Shown: piece by piece, positions 8,396 through 16,686 of the stretch
How positions within the stretch are numbered: position 1 is the first letter of the stretch
How the letters are laid out: each line of letters starts with the position of its first letter
Assembly (NCBI RefSeq): GCF_011045195.1
Contig: NZ_CP049199.1
Location: 2,418,001 to 2,482,000 of the forward strand
Reading direction: 5' to 3'
Length of the DNA stretch: 64,000 bases
Source: Caulobacter soli
GTDB lineage: Bacteria; Pseudomonadota; Alphaproteobacteria; Caulobacterales; Caulobacteraceae
Program-made: the position numbers and the translations under genes
Notes under the pieces: model-generated
The model's input: only the letters and a program-made list of their open reading frames with translations
The model's database searches: none
What the model was told of the DNA's origin: nothing

Positions 8396-9441
8396 TTGAC
8401 CGCCGAACCCTTAGCCGGACGCACGTCGACCTTGACCTTGGCGCTGATGCCGGCGCTGAGCTGCGGTGCGCTCTCGTCCAGGGTCAGGCGGACGGGCAGG
8501 CGCTGGACGACCTTGACCCAGTTGCCGGTGGCGTTCTCGGGCGGCAGCAAGGCGAAGCTGGAACCGGTGCCCGGGCTGAAGCTGACCACATGGGCCTTCA
8601 GCGTGTGGTCATAGGCGTCGATCTTGATCGTCGCCGGCTGCCCCACCCGCATGTGAGCCAGTTGGTTTTCTTTGAAGTTGGCCTCGACCCACGGGCGGCC
8701 CGAGATCAGCCAGAACAGGGTCTGGGAGGCGGCGACGCGGTTGCCGACCTGCAGTTGCTCGACCTTGGTGACCACGCCGTCGGCGGGGGCCACGATCGTG
8801 GCGTAGCCGAGGTCCAGCCTGGCGCGGTCGAGGGCGGCCTTGGCCTGCATGACCTTGGGCTGACGGTCGGTGGCGACGTCGGCGCGGCCGCCGATATCGG
8901 CCAGGGCCGAGGCGATCTGCTGGCGGACCACGGCGATCTGGCGGCGAGCCTGTTCGGCGTCGTGGGCGGCGGCGTCGGCCTGGGCCTTGGTGGCGACGCC
9001 GGCGGCGGCCAGGTCACGCTGACGCGCGGCCTCGCGCGCCGTATAGGCGACGGTTTCCTGGGCGGCGGCCAGGTCGGCGTTGCGCTGGTCATAGACCGCG
9101 CGCGAGCCTTGCGTCTCGAAACGGGCGGCGGCCAGGGCGGCCTCGGCCTGAACCACGGCGACCTCGAAGTCGGCCGGATCGAGGCGGAACAGCACCTGGC
9201 CCTTCTTGACCGGCTGGTTCTCGCTGACGTCGATCTCGATCACCCGTCCGGCGACGCTGGGACTGATCGCGGCCCGCGCCGACTGGACATAGGCGTCGTC
9301 GGTCGACTCGAACTTGCCGCCGGTCAGCACGAAGAAAGCGACGATACCCGCGATGATCACCGGAACGCTGATCATCAGCGGTCCACGCAGACGTTGGCCC
9401 ATTGTACGCCGGCCGACCTGATAACCTTCCGCGTCGCTCAC
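8392..9441 (-). CDS. emrA: Membrane-fusion adaptor, HlyD/EmrA family
   Basis: Periplasmic adaptor linking the MFS pump to the outer-membrane channel. It has one N-terminal membrane anchor (LMISVPVIIAGIVAFFVLTGG), then ESTDDAYVQSARAAISPSVAGRVIEIDV (first lipoyl half), a long Ala-rich coiled-coil hairpin, and DGVVTKVEQLQVGNRVA (second lipoyl half) with the beta-barrel segment. I chose GTG 9441 because GGAG lies four bases before it; a GTG at 9453 would add four residues but has no ribosome-binding site. It is the first gene of the efflux operon and diverges from the LysR gene. Confidence 0.93.
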   Translation of the reverse strand: MSDAEGYQVGRRTMGQRLRGPLMISVPVIIAGIVAFFVLTGGKFESTDDAYVQSARAAISPSVAGRVIEIDVSENQPVKKGQVLFRLDPADFEVAVVQAEAALAAARFETQGSRAVYDQRNADLAAAQETVAYTAREAARQRDLAAAGVATKAQADAAAHDAEQARRQIAVVRQQIASALADIGGRADVATDRQPKVMQAKAALDRARLDLGYATIVAPADGVVTKVEQLQVGNRVAASQTLFWLISGRPWVEANFKENQLAHMRVGQPATIKIDAYDHTLKAHVVSFSPGTGSSFALLPPENATGNWVKVVQRLPVRLTLDESAPQLSAGISAKVKVDVRPAKGSAVK

Positions 9442-9569
9442 GCGCTGCTCCACGTCTTAAAGCGGCCGACGTTCGCGCCGGCCGCGCATCTCGCACAGAA
9501 AATAGGAAGAGCCGGGGAGGGCCTACCTTGACCGGAAATAGGGCTCCCACGGTCATGAGCAAAATGATA

Positions 9570-9582
9570 TTCCGTCACGGAA
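9570..9582. promoter_or_regulatory. LysR-type box between the efflux operon and lysR
   Basis: TTCCGTCACGGAA is a 6+1+6 perfect inverted repeat that fits the LysR family T-N11-A rule. It sits in the 144-base divergent intergenic region, ending three bases before the regulator's start codon. Such a position fits autorepression plus control of the divergent efflux operon. Binding is inferred from motif and position. Confidence 0.6.
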
Positions 9583-9585
9583 ATC

Positions 9586-10542
9586 ATGAATGACGCGCAT
9601 TTCAAAAACCTCGACCTCAATCTCCTGCGGGTGTTCGACGCCCTGCTGGAGGAGGAGAGCGCCACCCGGGCGGGCTCGAAGCTGGGGCTGACGCAGTCGG
9701 CCGTCAGTCATGCCCTGGGGCGCCTGCGCCTGACGCTGGGTGACGATCTGTTCGTGCGCGGGCCCTCCGGCCTTCAGGCGACCCCGCGCGCCGTGGAAAT
9801 GGGCGGACCGATCCGGGCGGCGCTCAAGCTGCTGGAGGCCGCTGTCACGGTCCCGCGCTTCGACCCCGCGGTGGACGAGCGCGTCTTCCATATCAGCGCC
9901 AGCGCCTATCTCTGTTCGGTGCTGATGCCGGGCGTGGTGCGGCGAATCCAGACGGAGGCTCCGGGCGTCAAGCTACGCATCAGAGGCGTCGAAGGCTCGC
10001 TGGCCGAGGATCTCGATCACGGCCGTCTGGATCTGGTGATCGGCGGCTTCGAACATGTGGCCCCACGCTTCGCCTACACCCCACTGTTCACCGAGACGGC
10101 CGTCTGGGTCATCCGCGCCGACCATCCCGCCGCCCAGCACGAGATCACGCCGCAGATTCTGGCGGGCATTCCCCACCTGCTCGTCTCGGCCGGTCGCGAG
10201 ATCGAGGAGACACGACGCGGGTCCCGGCGCGAACTGGGCTTGCGGAGGATCACCAGTTGGAGCGATGACTACGCCTTGCCCGCGACCACGGGTCTGGACA
10301 GTCCCGTCGCGGTGCCGGACGCGTCTTCGGCCCTGGTCATGGTCAGCCAGACGGACATGGCGGCTCTGCTGCCTCGGCGACTGGCCACCCTGGCAGCCGA
10401 GCGCGGAGCCGTGGTGCTGGTGGAGCCCAGCCGCCTGCCGGAACCGGCCCAGTTCGGCGCGGTGATCCGGGGCGGTGAAGCCGAAACCGGGCCCGTGGCC
10501 TGGCTGATGCGCGTCGTGGCCGAGGTCGCGGCCGAGCTTTAA
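9586..10542 (+). CDS. LysR-family transcriptional regulator
   Basis: 318 residues. An N-terminal winged helix-turn-helix (LDLNLLRVFDALLEEESATRAGSKLGLTQSAVSHALGRLR, about residues 8-48) is followed by LFVRGPSGLQATPRA and a periplasmic-binding-protein-like effector domain. The family binds small inducers and usually regulates the divergent gene, here the EmrAB-type efflux operon. The N-terminal pattern is the NodD/LeuO-like branch. The inducer is likely an aromatic or toxic compound, but nothing in the sequence names it. Confidence 0.93.
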   Translation: MNDAHFKNLDLNLLRVFDALLEEESATRAGSKLGLTQSAVSHALGRLRLTLGDDLFVRGPSGLQATPRAVEMGGPIRAALKLLEAAVTVPRFDPAVDERVFHISASAYLCSVLMPGVVRRIQTEAPGVKLRIRGVEGSLAEDLDHGRLDLVIGGFEHVAPRFAYTPLFTETAVWVIRADHPAAQHEITPQILAGIPHLLVSAGREIEETRRGSRRELGLRRITSWSDDYALPATTGLDSPVAVPDASSALVMVSQTDMAALLPRRLATLAAERGAVVLVEPSRLPEPAQFGAVIRGGEAETGPVAWLMRVVAEVAAEL

Positions 10543-10950
10543 ACCTCTGCCGTTGCGCGAACAGAACCTCTCGTGTCCAAATCCCCACAGTCCGCCGCAA
10601 AGGCGGGGCGCTTGTCTCTAACTAGGTCGTTTTCCAACCCCGATCGCGGGGTTCGCCTGATTTCAGAGGGGCCGCGAGGCCTCGATAAGGGAAGGCGGTC
10701 TCGAGAATGAAACGTCCCACGCATCGTTCGGATGTCGGTCGCGCATGCACACCGCGAGGTCGGTCTTTGCGTACACGCATGTCGGTCGTGCAAAGCTCCG
10801 GCAAGGCACTGAAAAATTTCACGAATGATTGGCCGTTGGCGCTCTTTTCCAGCTGCCTCTTTGCATTAGTTAACAATTGAGACGCCCCAAACAGCGTTTC
10901 GCTCGTTCTAGTCTGATGTTGTTGTGGGATTCGCCTGCGGGGAGTCAGCC
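10543..10950. other. 408-base intergenic region with one small hairpin
   Basis: No convincing gene on either strand. A short stem AACCCCG-atcg-CGGGGTT lies at 10636-10653 and could weakly end the lysR transcript. An AT-rich stretch around 10861-10885 precedes the small gene at 10951 and probably holds its promoter, but I could not fix -35/-10 boxes. Confidence 0.45.
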
Positions 10951-11295
10951 GTGGCGCCGCTTGAACTCGATAGCTATGATTATGCCGTCGCCGACATCCG
11001 ACGGCCCTATGCGTCCGTATCTGCTCGCACCCTGTTTCGCAGCGACATGCCGATGACAAATCTTGAGATCCGAGTAGCCGCACTCCAATTTCTCAGCCTG
11101 CGCCTATGCGCGGCGCTGTCGCTCGAACAGCTTGAGGAAATTCGACAGTCCACCTTGGACGGGGTGAGGGCGTCCGATGTCGAGTCGATGCAGATGCAGT
11201 CCGAGTTCCTGAAACTGCTGGACGACGCCATCGATCGCGCGCGCCAGAAGCAGGCCGCCACCGCCACGATCAAGAGCTCGGTTCATCTGGCCTGA
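10951..11295 (+). CDS. Small hypothetical protein (114 residues)
   Basis: I do not recognise the family. The GTG at 10951 is preceded by GGGGAG at good spacing, better than the upstream GTG at 10924. The protein is soluble and mostly helical, with amphipathic stretches LEIRVAALQFLSLRLCAALSLEQLEEI and MQSEFLKLLDDAIDRARQK; there is no signal peptide or membrane segment. It stands alone between lysR and a two-component system in the opposite orientation. Codon use looks like its neighbours, which supports it being real. Confidence 0.6.
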   Translation: MAPLELDSYDYAVADIRRPYASVSARTLFRSDMPMTNLEIRVAALQFLSLRLCAALSLEQLEEIRQSTLDGVRASDVESMQMQSEFLKLLDDAIDRARQKQAATATIKSSVHLA

Positions 11296-11532
11296 GCCTC
11301 GAAGACGAGGCCGTAAGGGTTTTCGCGTGCGATCCTAGGGTTTGACCTGATGGCGCTGGCGCTTGGCTGGCTGCAATCTGCCCTTGCTCGCGCGTCAAGG
11401 CGTCACCCCCGATTTCCCTTGGCAAGCCATGGTTCGCTCATCCCCCAAGAGCGCGGCCAGGGTCGCGGGTCGAGAGCCGGCCCACATGTCCCGACGCATG
11501 TGTCGGGCCGGCTCTCCCCCATTCGGGCGCGA
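11296..11532. other. Convergent intergenic region with repeated box and strong hairpin
   Basis: Holds AGGGTTTGACCTGAT at 11337-11351, one copy of a box seen four times in the window, and a hairpin with a perfect 12-base stem (GAGAGCCGGCCC at 11472-11483, GGGCCGGCTCTC at 11505-11516). The hairpin is 16 bases past the histidine kinase stop and probably ends that operon, though no T-run follows. No gene with a ribosome-binding site is evident downstream of this box copy. Confidence 0.5.
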
Positions 11533-12591
11533 TCAGTCCTCATTCTCCGGCAGAAACGGCGCCCAGGCCTCCAGGGCCAGACCTGGTTCGGCGTTGCGTA
11601 GCGACAGGTGGCCCTTGAGGAACTCAAGGCGTAGACGCATGCCTTCGAGCCCCACGCCCGGAACGCTGTCGCGTCTCGGTGGCAGGCCAGAACCGAAATC
11701 GCGAACAGTCAGCAGCACCATCTCGCCGGCGACACGCAGCCTGACGATCGCCTGCTGGCTGCCGGAATGGCTGTGGACGTTGGCCAGGGCTTCCTGCACG
11801 ACACGGTAGAGCGCGATCTCGGTGGCGTGGGACAGGCGTGGAAAGTCCTCCGGGATGTCGATCGTCACCGCCATCTCGGCGCGCCGCGCGAAGCCGGTCG
11901 CGAACTGGCGGATCGCCGCCGCCAGCCCCAGATGCTCCAGCGCCGGAGGGTGCAGCAGATAAGCGAAGCTGCGGATCTCATCCAAGGCGCTGGACAGCAG
12001 ACCCTCCACCTCGTCGCGGACCTGGCTGCAGCTGACCGGATCCTTGGCGTCCAGCCGCCGCAGCATCAGCTTCGCGCCCGCCAGATACTGGGCCGTGCTG
12101 TCGTGCAGCTCGCGCGCGATGCGGCGTCGCTCGGCGTCCTCGGCCAGCAACAGTCGCGCGGTGGCCTCGCGCAGGCCCAATTCGGCCCGCCGCTGGATGG
12201 AGATGTCCTCGTGGGCGACGATCAGGAACGGCTGGTCCAGATGGCCGACGCGCACGGCCGACAGCTTCACCCAGCGCGAACCGGTGTCGAGCGGCATGAT
12301 GTATTCATGCCGGAAGGGGCCGTCGGCTCCGGCGATCAACGCCCGCAAGCCGGCGGCCACCGTATCGCCGCCGGGCGTGCCCAGCCGGTCGCAGAACGCC
12401 AGGTAGTCGCACCCGACGCCGTAGTCGACGAGCTGGAAGCCATTGAGGTCGATGAACTGGAGCCAAGCCGCGTTGACCGAAAGAATCCGGCCCTCCCGAT
12501 CCAGGATCGCGACATTGGCTGTGAACGCATCAAGGGCCGAGGCGTAGAACGCCGGGTCGAACTCGCCGACTGCGTTCTTGCCCGTATGCAT
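11533..12591 (-). CDS. Soluble PAS sensor histidine kinase, NarX/DegS-type (HisKA_3)
   Basis: 352 residues without membrane segments, so it senses a cytoplasmic signal. A PAS domain spans about residues 15-135 (ILDREGRILSVNAAWLQF; PFLIVAHEDISIQRRAE). The dimerisation/phosphoacceptor helix ERRRIARELHDSTAQYL carries the predicted phospho-His163, and the HATPase_c boxes are VVQEALANVHSHS, DFGSGLP and GVGLEGMRLRLEFL. It lies 19 bases downstream of a NarL-type regulator gene in the same direction, its obvious partner. The ligand or cofactor of the PAS domain is unknown. Confidence 0.92.
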   Translation of the reverse strand: MHTGKNAVGEFDPAFYASALDAFTANVAILDREGRILSVNAAWLQFIDLNGFQLVDYGVGCDYLAFCDRLGTPGGDTVAAGLRALIAGADGPFRHEYIMPLDTGSRWVKLSAVRVGHLDQPFLIVAHEDISIQRRAELGLREATARLLLAEDAERRRIARELHDSTAQYLAGAKLMLRRLDAKDPVSCSQVRDEVEGLLSSALDEIRSFAYLLHPPALEHLGLAAAIRQFATGFARRAEMAVTIDIPEDFPRLSHATEIALYRVVQEALANVHSHSGSQQAIVRLRVAGEMVLLTVRDFGSGLPPRRDSVPGVGLEGMRLRLEFLKGHLSLRNAEPGLALEAWAPFLPENED

Positions 12592-12610
12592 TCAAGGGCC
12601 TCGGGGTTGT

Positions 12611-13279
12611 CTAGGCCTCGATCAGCTTGTTGCGGATCGCGTAACGTACGATGTCCGCCAGCGAATGAGCGCCCAGCTTTCGCATGATGTTGCCGCGATG
12701 GCTCTCGACGGTCTTGACGCTGATGTCGAGCATCGAAGCGATCACCTTGTTGCTACGGGATTCCGCCAACAATTGGACGATCAGCAACTCGCGCGTCGTC
12801 AGGGTCTCGGACCCCTCGATGACTTCACCCAGCCCATGCCCGCCCGGCGACAGATATCCGCGCAGCACGGCGTCGGTGATGCCCGGGCAGAAGTAGGGCT
12901 TGTGGTTCAGCAGCGAGGCCACGGCCGCGATGATGTTGTCGGTCGAGGCCGACTTGAGCACGAAGCCGCGCGCCCCGGCGCTGAACACCTCGCGCACCAG
13001 CTGCTCGCTGTCGTGCATGGTGAAGATCAGCAATTCGGTATGGGTTTTCAACTTGCGCACGTCGCGGGCGACGATGACGCCGCTCAGGTCGGGCATGCTG
13101 ATGTCCAGGATCATGACGTCCGGCACCAGTTCCTTGGCCAGGCGGACAGCGTCGCGCCCGTTCGAGGCCTCGCCGCAGATGGTCCAGCCCGGCTGGGACT
13201 CCAAGGCTTCGCGCAGCCCCGCCCGGACGATCGAGTGATCGTCGGCAAGCAGAATAGTCGGCGCGCTAGGCAAGGGCAT
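12611..13279 (-). CDS. NarL/FixJ-family response regulator
   Basis: 222 residues: a receiver domain with acidic pair D13/D14 and predicted phospho-Asp59 (PDVMILDISMPDLSG), Lys in FVLKSAS, and a C-terminal LuxR-type helix-turn-helix (LTTRELLIVQLLAESRSNKVIASMLDISVKTVESHRGNIMRKLG). It precedes the kinase gene on the same transcript. Regulated genes are not evident; the next gene cluster, DUF2092 plus exported protein, lies upstream on the same strand but is separated by a hairpin. Confidence 0.94.
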   Translation of the reverse strand: MPLPSAPTILLADDHSIVRAGLREALESQPGWTICGEASNGRDAVRLAKELVPDVMILDISMPDLSGVIVARDVRKLKTHTELLIFTMHDSEQLVREVFSAGARGFVLKSASTDNIIAAVASLLNHKPYFCPGITDAVLRGYLSPGGHGLGEVIEGSETLTTRELLIVQLLAESRSNKVIASMLDISVKTVESHRGNIMRKLGAHSLADIVRYAIRNKLIEA

Positions 13280-13372
13280 CTTCGATTCCCGCTCCGATGG
13301 TTATATGCACGATAATTGTCAGCTTTTAGGTGAAATGCTTGGTGAATTTTCTGCGCAAGGTTGAGAAATACT

Positions 13373-13400
13373 CGTCAGGCAAACTTTAAGTCGCCTGACG
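13373..13400 (-). terminator. Hairpin downstream of the Gly/Pro-rich exported protein gene
   Basis: CGTCAGGC at 13373-13380 and GCCTGACG at 13393-13400 form a perfect 8-base stem with a 12-base loop, followed on the minus strand by AGTATTTCTC. It lies 25 bases beyond the stop of the gene ending at 13426 and upstream of the response regulator. It probably separates the two units. Confidence 0.5.
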
Positions 13401-13425
13401 CGATAGTCTGCACCTAGAGGTGACG

Positions 13426-14016
13426 TCACGGCGCGGCGACGACCACATAAGCTACTCCTGATCCCGCATAGCGAGGCTGGTACCAGACCGATCCGCACTG
13501 GAAGTAGGTGAGATCGTCGTTGAAAACCGTCACGCAGCTTGAGGGCAGGACGGTGACGGTCGAACCCAGGGCCGCGGAAGTCGCCGCCGCGGTCGCGCCC
13601 GCCACGACGCCGACCGCGGCGGCGGTCGCCAACGGATAGTTCCAGAACGGATCGTTGTCCCAGCCCCAACCCCACGGTCCCGGGGGAGGAGGTGGTGGCG
13701 GCGGATGAGGCCCCGGTCCCGGACCCGGCCCCGGCGGGTGCGGGCCAGGCCCCGGCCCCGGTCCGGGACCGGGCGGATGTGGGCCGGGACCAGGCGCGGG
13801 ACCCGGACCTGGTGGTCTTGGGCCCGGCGGTTCGCCACCGCCATGAAAGCCCGGACCTCCTGGTGCGTGCACGTTCATCGCGGTCGGATGAAAGCCGCCG
13901 TGCAAGCGGGGAGGAGCGGTCAGGCCCGGAAACGCCGCGCCAAGGATCAAGCTCGCGACGCCAAGGCCGCCGATCATGCCGCGAGAGCGGCGCGCGTAAA
14001 TCCCGCAGAGGCTCAT
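13426..14016 (-). CDS. Exported Gly/Pro-rich protein, partner of DUF2092 (cassette 1)
   Basis: 196 residues. An N-terminal signal peptide (GMIGGLGVASLILGAAFPGLTA) is followed by a low-complexity linker of PGP and PHPPG repeats (about residues 55-115), a PWGWGWDNDPFW patch, an Ala-rich hydrophobic helix (LATAAAVGVVAGATAAATSAAL) and a conserved tail, TYFQCGSVWYQPRYAGSGVAYVVV. The same tail and hydrophobic helix occur in the gene at 29756-30355, where the linker is Asn/Val-rich instead. The start overlaps the DUF2092 stop (ATGA), so the two are co-translated. The function is unknown; the tail suggests a small folded domain displayed on a flexible stalk at the cell surface or in the periplasm. 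Confidence 0.8.
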   Translation of the reverse strand: MSLCGIYARRSRGMIGGLGVASLILGAAFPGLTAPPRLHGGFHPTAMNVHAPGGPGFHGGGEPPGPRPPGPGPAPGPGPHPPGPGPGPGPGPHPPGPGPGPGPHPPPPPPPPGPWGWGWDNDPFWNYPLATAAAVGVVAGATAAATSAALGSTVTVLPSSCVTVFNDDLTYFQCGSVWYQPRYAGSGVAYVVVAAP

Positions 14017-14783
14017 TGACCGACCCTCGCCATGGCGATGGGCTTGGCGCCTGTCGCGGGTTTGAATGTGAAGGTGTCGGGCGCGAACGTGACCCCGGTC
14101 TTCCAGGTCAGGTCGGCCGTGTAGGTCGGCCGGGCGGGATCGTCGACCGTGGTGATCCGCATGCGACGGGGCAGGGGCGCGTCGCCGCGCTGGATCCACA
14201 CTTCCCATGACATTCCAGGGCCAGCGAACGCATAGTGATCAGTGTCGACGCCGGCGATCTTGTCCTCGCCGAGCCGCTTGGCCGAGGTGACCATGTCGGT
14301 GGGTTGGGCGTCGGTTCCCCAATAGAAAAGATCCGCCAGGGGCAGGATGACGCCATAGTCCTCATAGATCAGCTTGACGGTTTCATCGATGGTCGCCGGC
14401 GCCGCGATCGTGGCGAAATAGCCGACCTTCGGCGCGAACACCGTGAAGGCATGCCCGTCGTAGACGAAGCGTCGGGCCTTGGCCGGGGTCGTCATGTCGA
14501 TCAGGAAACCGTCGGGGCGCCGGACCCTGTAGAGGGCGCTCACGGCGCTGGTGGACTTCTTGCCCGCCTCATCGACCACTTCCTCCAGCACCGCGGAGGA
14601 GTTCACCTCGAAGCTCTGCAGGGATCGAAGGTAGGCGCCCATCCGTGCGCCCGCCTTGAGCGCGACAGGATCAATAGACGGCGCGGCGGACGCTGCGGCT
14701 TTTTCCGCCGCCAATGTCGGCGAAACGTCCAATCCGCCGACGAAAAGCACCGCGCCGGTGAAGGCCATGGCCAGCTTACGCAT
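14013..14783 (-). CDS. Periplasmic DUF2092 protein (LolA/LppX-like fold), cassette 1
   Basis: 256 residues with a signal peptide (LAMAFTGAVLFVGGLDVSPTLAA). DUF2092 features: KAGARMGAYLRSLQSFEVNSSA, YRVRRPDGFLIDM, FVYDGHAFTVFAPKVGYFATIAAPATIDETV, GVILPLADLFYWG and DTDHYAFAGPGMSWEVWIQRGDAPLPRRM. The predicted half-barrel fold resembles lipid/lipoprotein carriers such as LolA, so transport of a hydrophobic ligand is a reasonable guess, not shown. A paralogue of the same design is at 30352-31128, also followed by a matched exported protein. Confidence 0.85.
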   Translation of the reverse strand: MRKLAMAFTGAVLFVGGLDVSPTLAAEKAAASAAPSIDPVALKAGARMGAYLRSLQSFEVNSSAVLEEVVDEAGKKSTSAVSALYRVRRPDGFLIDMTTPAKARRFVYDGHAFTVFAPKVGYFATIAAPATIDETVKLIYEDYGVILPLADLFYWGTDAQPTDMVTSAKRLGEDKIAGVDTDHYAFAGPGMSWEVWIQRGDAPLPRRMRITTVDDPARPTYTADLTWKTGVTFAPDTFTFKPATGAKPIAMARVGQ

Positions 14784-15011
14784 TCAACAGCTCTTCCCTC
14801 TACCCGGAAAGCACGGTTGCAGCGGCGCGGCGTCGCAATCCACCCGGTAAAACCCTTAGTTACACCTCCTAAATCCCCCGATGCCTCGGCGCTCGGGGCT
14901 ATCCACAAGACAAATACTGCTGCTTCAGGAGAGCGGGTAGGGCTTCACCTGATTGTTCGGACCTGACCGGCGCCCAAAGTTGACGATGACAAGCGTCAAA
15001 GGCCGTCCGTC
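14784..15011. promoter_or_regulatory. Divergent promoter region with repeated box (copy B)
   Basis: The 228 bases between the DUF2092 gene and the outer-membrane barrel gene. It contains AGGGCTTCACCTGATTG at 14939-14955, 56 bases before the barrel gene's ATG, matching copies before 22163 and 38175. On the minus strand a related GGGTTTTACCGGG (14843-14855) precedes the DUF2092 gene. Function as promoter element or operator is inferred from recurrence and placement. Confidence 0.5.
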
Positions 15012-16121
15012 ATGCGAAGCCTGCTCCTCTGCGGAATTCTCGTCACTTTGCCGACGGCGTTGCGGGCGCAGGACGTCGAGACGTCCGCCAACAATCTGCG
15101 CACGCCGGTTGAACAGGTCGGAACCCTGGAGCCCAACTTCGTGATCATGCCGATCCCGATGTCCAATCCCTCGATCGGCACCGGCCTGGGCGTGGCCGCG
15201 CTGGCGATCTACCAGCCCAAGGGCTCGGCGCGGCCTTGGACCAGCGGCCTGGGCGGGCTCTATACCGACAGCAAGAGCTGGGGCGTCGCAGCGTTTCAGA
15301 AGGCCTATCTCGGCGGCGACAAATACCGGGTCACCGCCGGCGCCGGAACCGGGGTCTTCAATGTCGACTTCTTCGGCATCGGCGCCAACGCCGGCGCCAG
15401 CGGGCGGTCGATCGAACTGGAACAGAAAGCCAGCGGCGGCGTCCTCGAGGTGCTGGCGCGTATGCGCGAGCACGTCCACGCCGGCCTTCGCTTCCGCTAT
15501 ATCAAGATGGACTCGACGTTCAACACCACCAGTCTGTTGCCGCAACTGCAACTGCCGGACATCGAGCTGCAGAGCCAGGTCTCGCAACTGGGCCTCTCCG
15601 GCGAGTTCGACAGCCGCGACAGCGAATACAATCCCCGATCGGGCGTCTACGCCAACGGCCAGTGGATGGTGGCCGACGATGTCCTGGGCAGCGATTTCGA
15701 CTATTCCCGGCTTACCGGGGCGGTGAATGGCTATCACACGGTCAACGACAAGACCGTGCTGGCCTGGCGAGGCTCAATTTGCCGGTCCGGCGACGGCGCG
15801 CCGTTCTACGATCTCTGCAACTACGGCCAGAGCAACGATCTGCGCGGCTACACCACCGGGCAATATCGCGACCACGCCATGTTCGCGGTCCAGGCCGAGG
15901 TGCGGCGCAAGATCTACAAGCGCTTCGGCGCGGTGGCCTTCGCTGGCGTCGGCGAGGTCTCCAGCGAGTTCTCCAAGATGAGCACCAAGGATCTCCTGCC
16001 CGCGGCGGGGATTGGCGCGCGTTTCGAGGCGTCCACCAAATACCACGTCAATGTCAGCATCGATTATGCCGTCGGGGACGGCACTTCGGCGCTCTATTTC
16101 TATGTCGGCGAGGCCTTCTGA
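15012..16121 (+). CDS. Omp85-like outer-membrane beta-barrel (BamA/TamA surface-antigen domain only)
   Basis: 369 residues with a signal peptide (LLLCGILVTLPTALRAQ). It looks like the barrel part of Bac_surface_Ag proteins: GLGVAALAIYQ, alternating aromatic/polar strands, the conserved GLSGEFDSRDSEYNPRSGVYANGQW (typical R/D motif preceding the last strands), DLRGYTTGQYRD and a C-terminal aromatic (YFYVGEAF). It is too short to carry POTRA domains, so it is not a classical BamA or TamA. It could be a stand-alone pore or lipid transporter. The next gene, 84 bases downstream, encodes an exported EF-hand protein. Confidence 0.82.
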   Translation: MRSLLLCGILVTLPTALRAQDVETSANNLRTPVEQVGTLEPNFVIMPIPMSNPSIGTGLGVAALAIYQPKGSARPWTSGLGGLYTDSKSWGVAAFQKAYLGGDKYRVTAGAGTGVFNVDFFGIGANAGASGRSIELEQKASGGVLEVLARMREHVHAGLRFRYIKMDSTFNTTSLLPQLQLPDIELQSQVSQLGLSGEFDSRDSEYNPRSGVYANGQWMVADDVLGSDFDYSRLTGAVNGYHTVNDKTVLAWRGSICRSGDGAPFYDLCNYGQSNDLRGYTTGQYRDHAMFAVQAEVRRKIYKRFGAVAFAGVGEVSSEFSKMSTKDLLPAAGIGARFEASTKYHVNVSIDYAVGDGTSALYFYVGEAF

Positions 16122-16205
16122 TGGGCCGCGCGAGCTTCCGCGAGGGTCGGGCCACGCGAACGTCCTGTTCCCCCGGGGCCGAGGCCCCATTCTCTGGAGG
16201 TCTAA

Positions 16206-16628
16206 ATGCGTAAACTCGTCCTCATCACCACCGTGGCGCTTCTAGCAGCGACCGCCGCGAACGCCCGGCAATTGCTCGCCGACGCCAACAAGGACGGCAA
16301 GGTTTCGCAGAAGGAGTACCAGGACAACCGGCGAACCTTCCTGCTGCGCGCCGACAAGGACAAGGACGGCAAGATCAGCGCCGCCGAATGGGCCAAGGGC
16401 GCCGAGCGCGTCCGCGCCGAAGTCCGCGAGCAAGGCGTCGACGGCTGGCCGACAATCGGCAAGGCCGGCCTTTTCCAGACGCTGGACACCGACAAGGACG
16501 GCTATGTGACCGCAGCGGAGATCGACGCCTTCACGGGTCCAAGGTTCGCCAAGATCGATCTGAACCACGACGGCTTCATCACCCAGACCGAAGCCAACAA
16601 GGTCGAGAGAGCCGTCGCCAAGCCCTAG
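16206..16628 (+). CDS. Periplasmic protein with four EF-hand calcium-binding loops
   Basis: 140 residues with a signal peptide (LVLITTVALLAATAANA). Four loops fit the DxDxDG pattern: DANKDGKVSQKE, DKDKDGKISAAE, DTDKDGYVTAAE and DLNHDGFITQTE, arranged as two pairs. Such calerythrin/calmodulin-like proteins are common in exported form in alphaproteobacteria, and their partners are usually unknown. TCTGGAGGT precedes the ATG. It follows the barrel gene and is closed by a strong terminator. Confidence 0.9.
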   Translation: MRKLVLITTVALLAATAANARQLLADANKDGKVSQKEYQDNRRTFLLRADKDKDGKISAAEWAKGAERVRAEVREQGVDGWPTIGKAGLFQTLDTDKDGYVTAAEIDAFTGPRFAKIDLNHDGFITQTEANKVERAVAKP

Positions 16629-16649
16629 CCTGTGCGGCGTCTCGGCCAT

Positions 16650-16681
16650 GCCCGCCGACCTTCGTCGGCGGGCTTCTATTT
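16650..16681. terminator. Rho-independent terminator, probably bidirectional
   Basis: A perfect 10-base stem GCCCGCCGAC / GTCGGCGGGC (16650-16659, 16664-16673) with loop CTTC, followed by TTCTATTT. It lies between the EF-hand gene and the convergent HAD gene. Confidence 0.85.
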
Positions 16682-16686
16682 GATGG

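Noticed and set aside
10539..10793. Minus-strand small frame after lysR
   Set aside because: No ribosome-binding site, Arg/Cys/Thr-rich product with no family, low codon bias agreement with neighbours.
13690..13830. Tandem DNA repeat of GGCCCCGGTCCCGG type
   Set aside because: It is the coding sequence of the PGP/PHPPG linker of the exported protein, not an independent repeat element or CRISPR.
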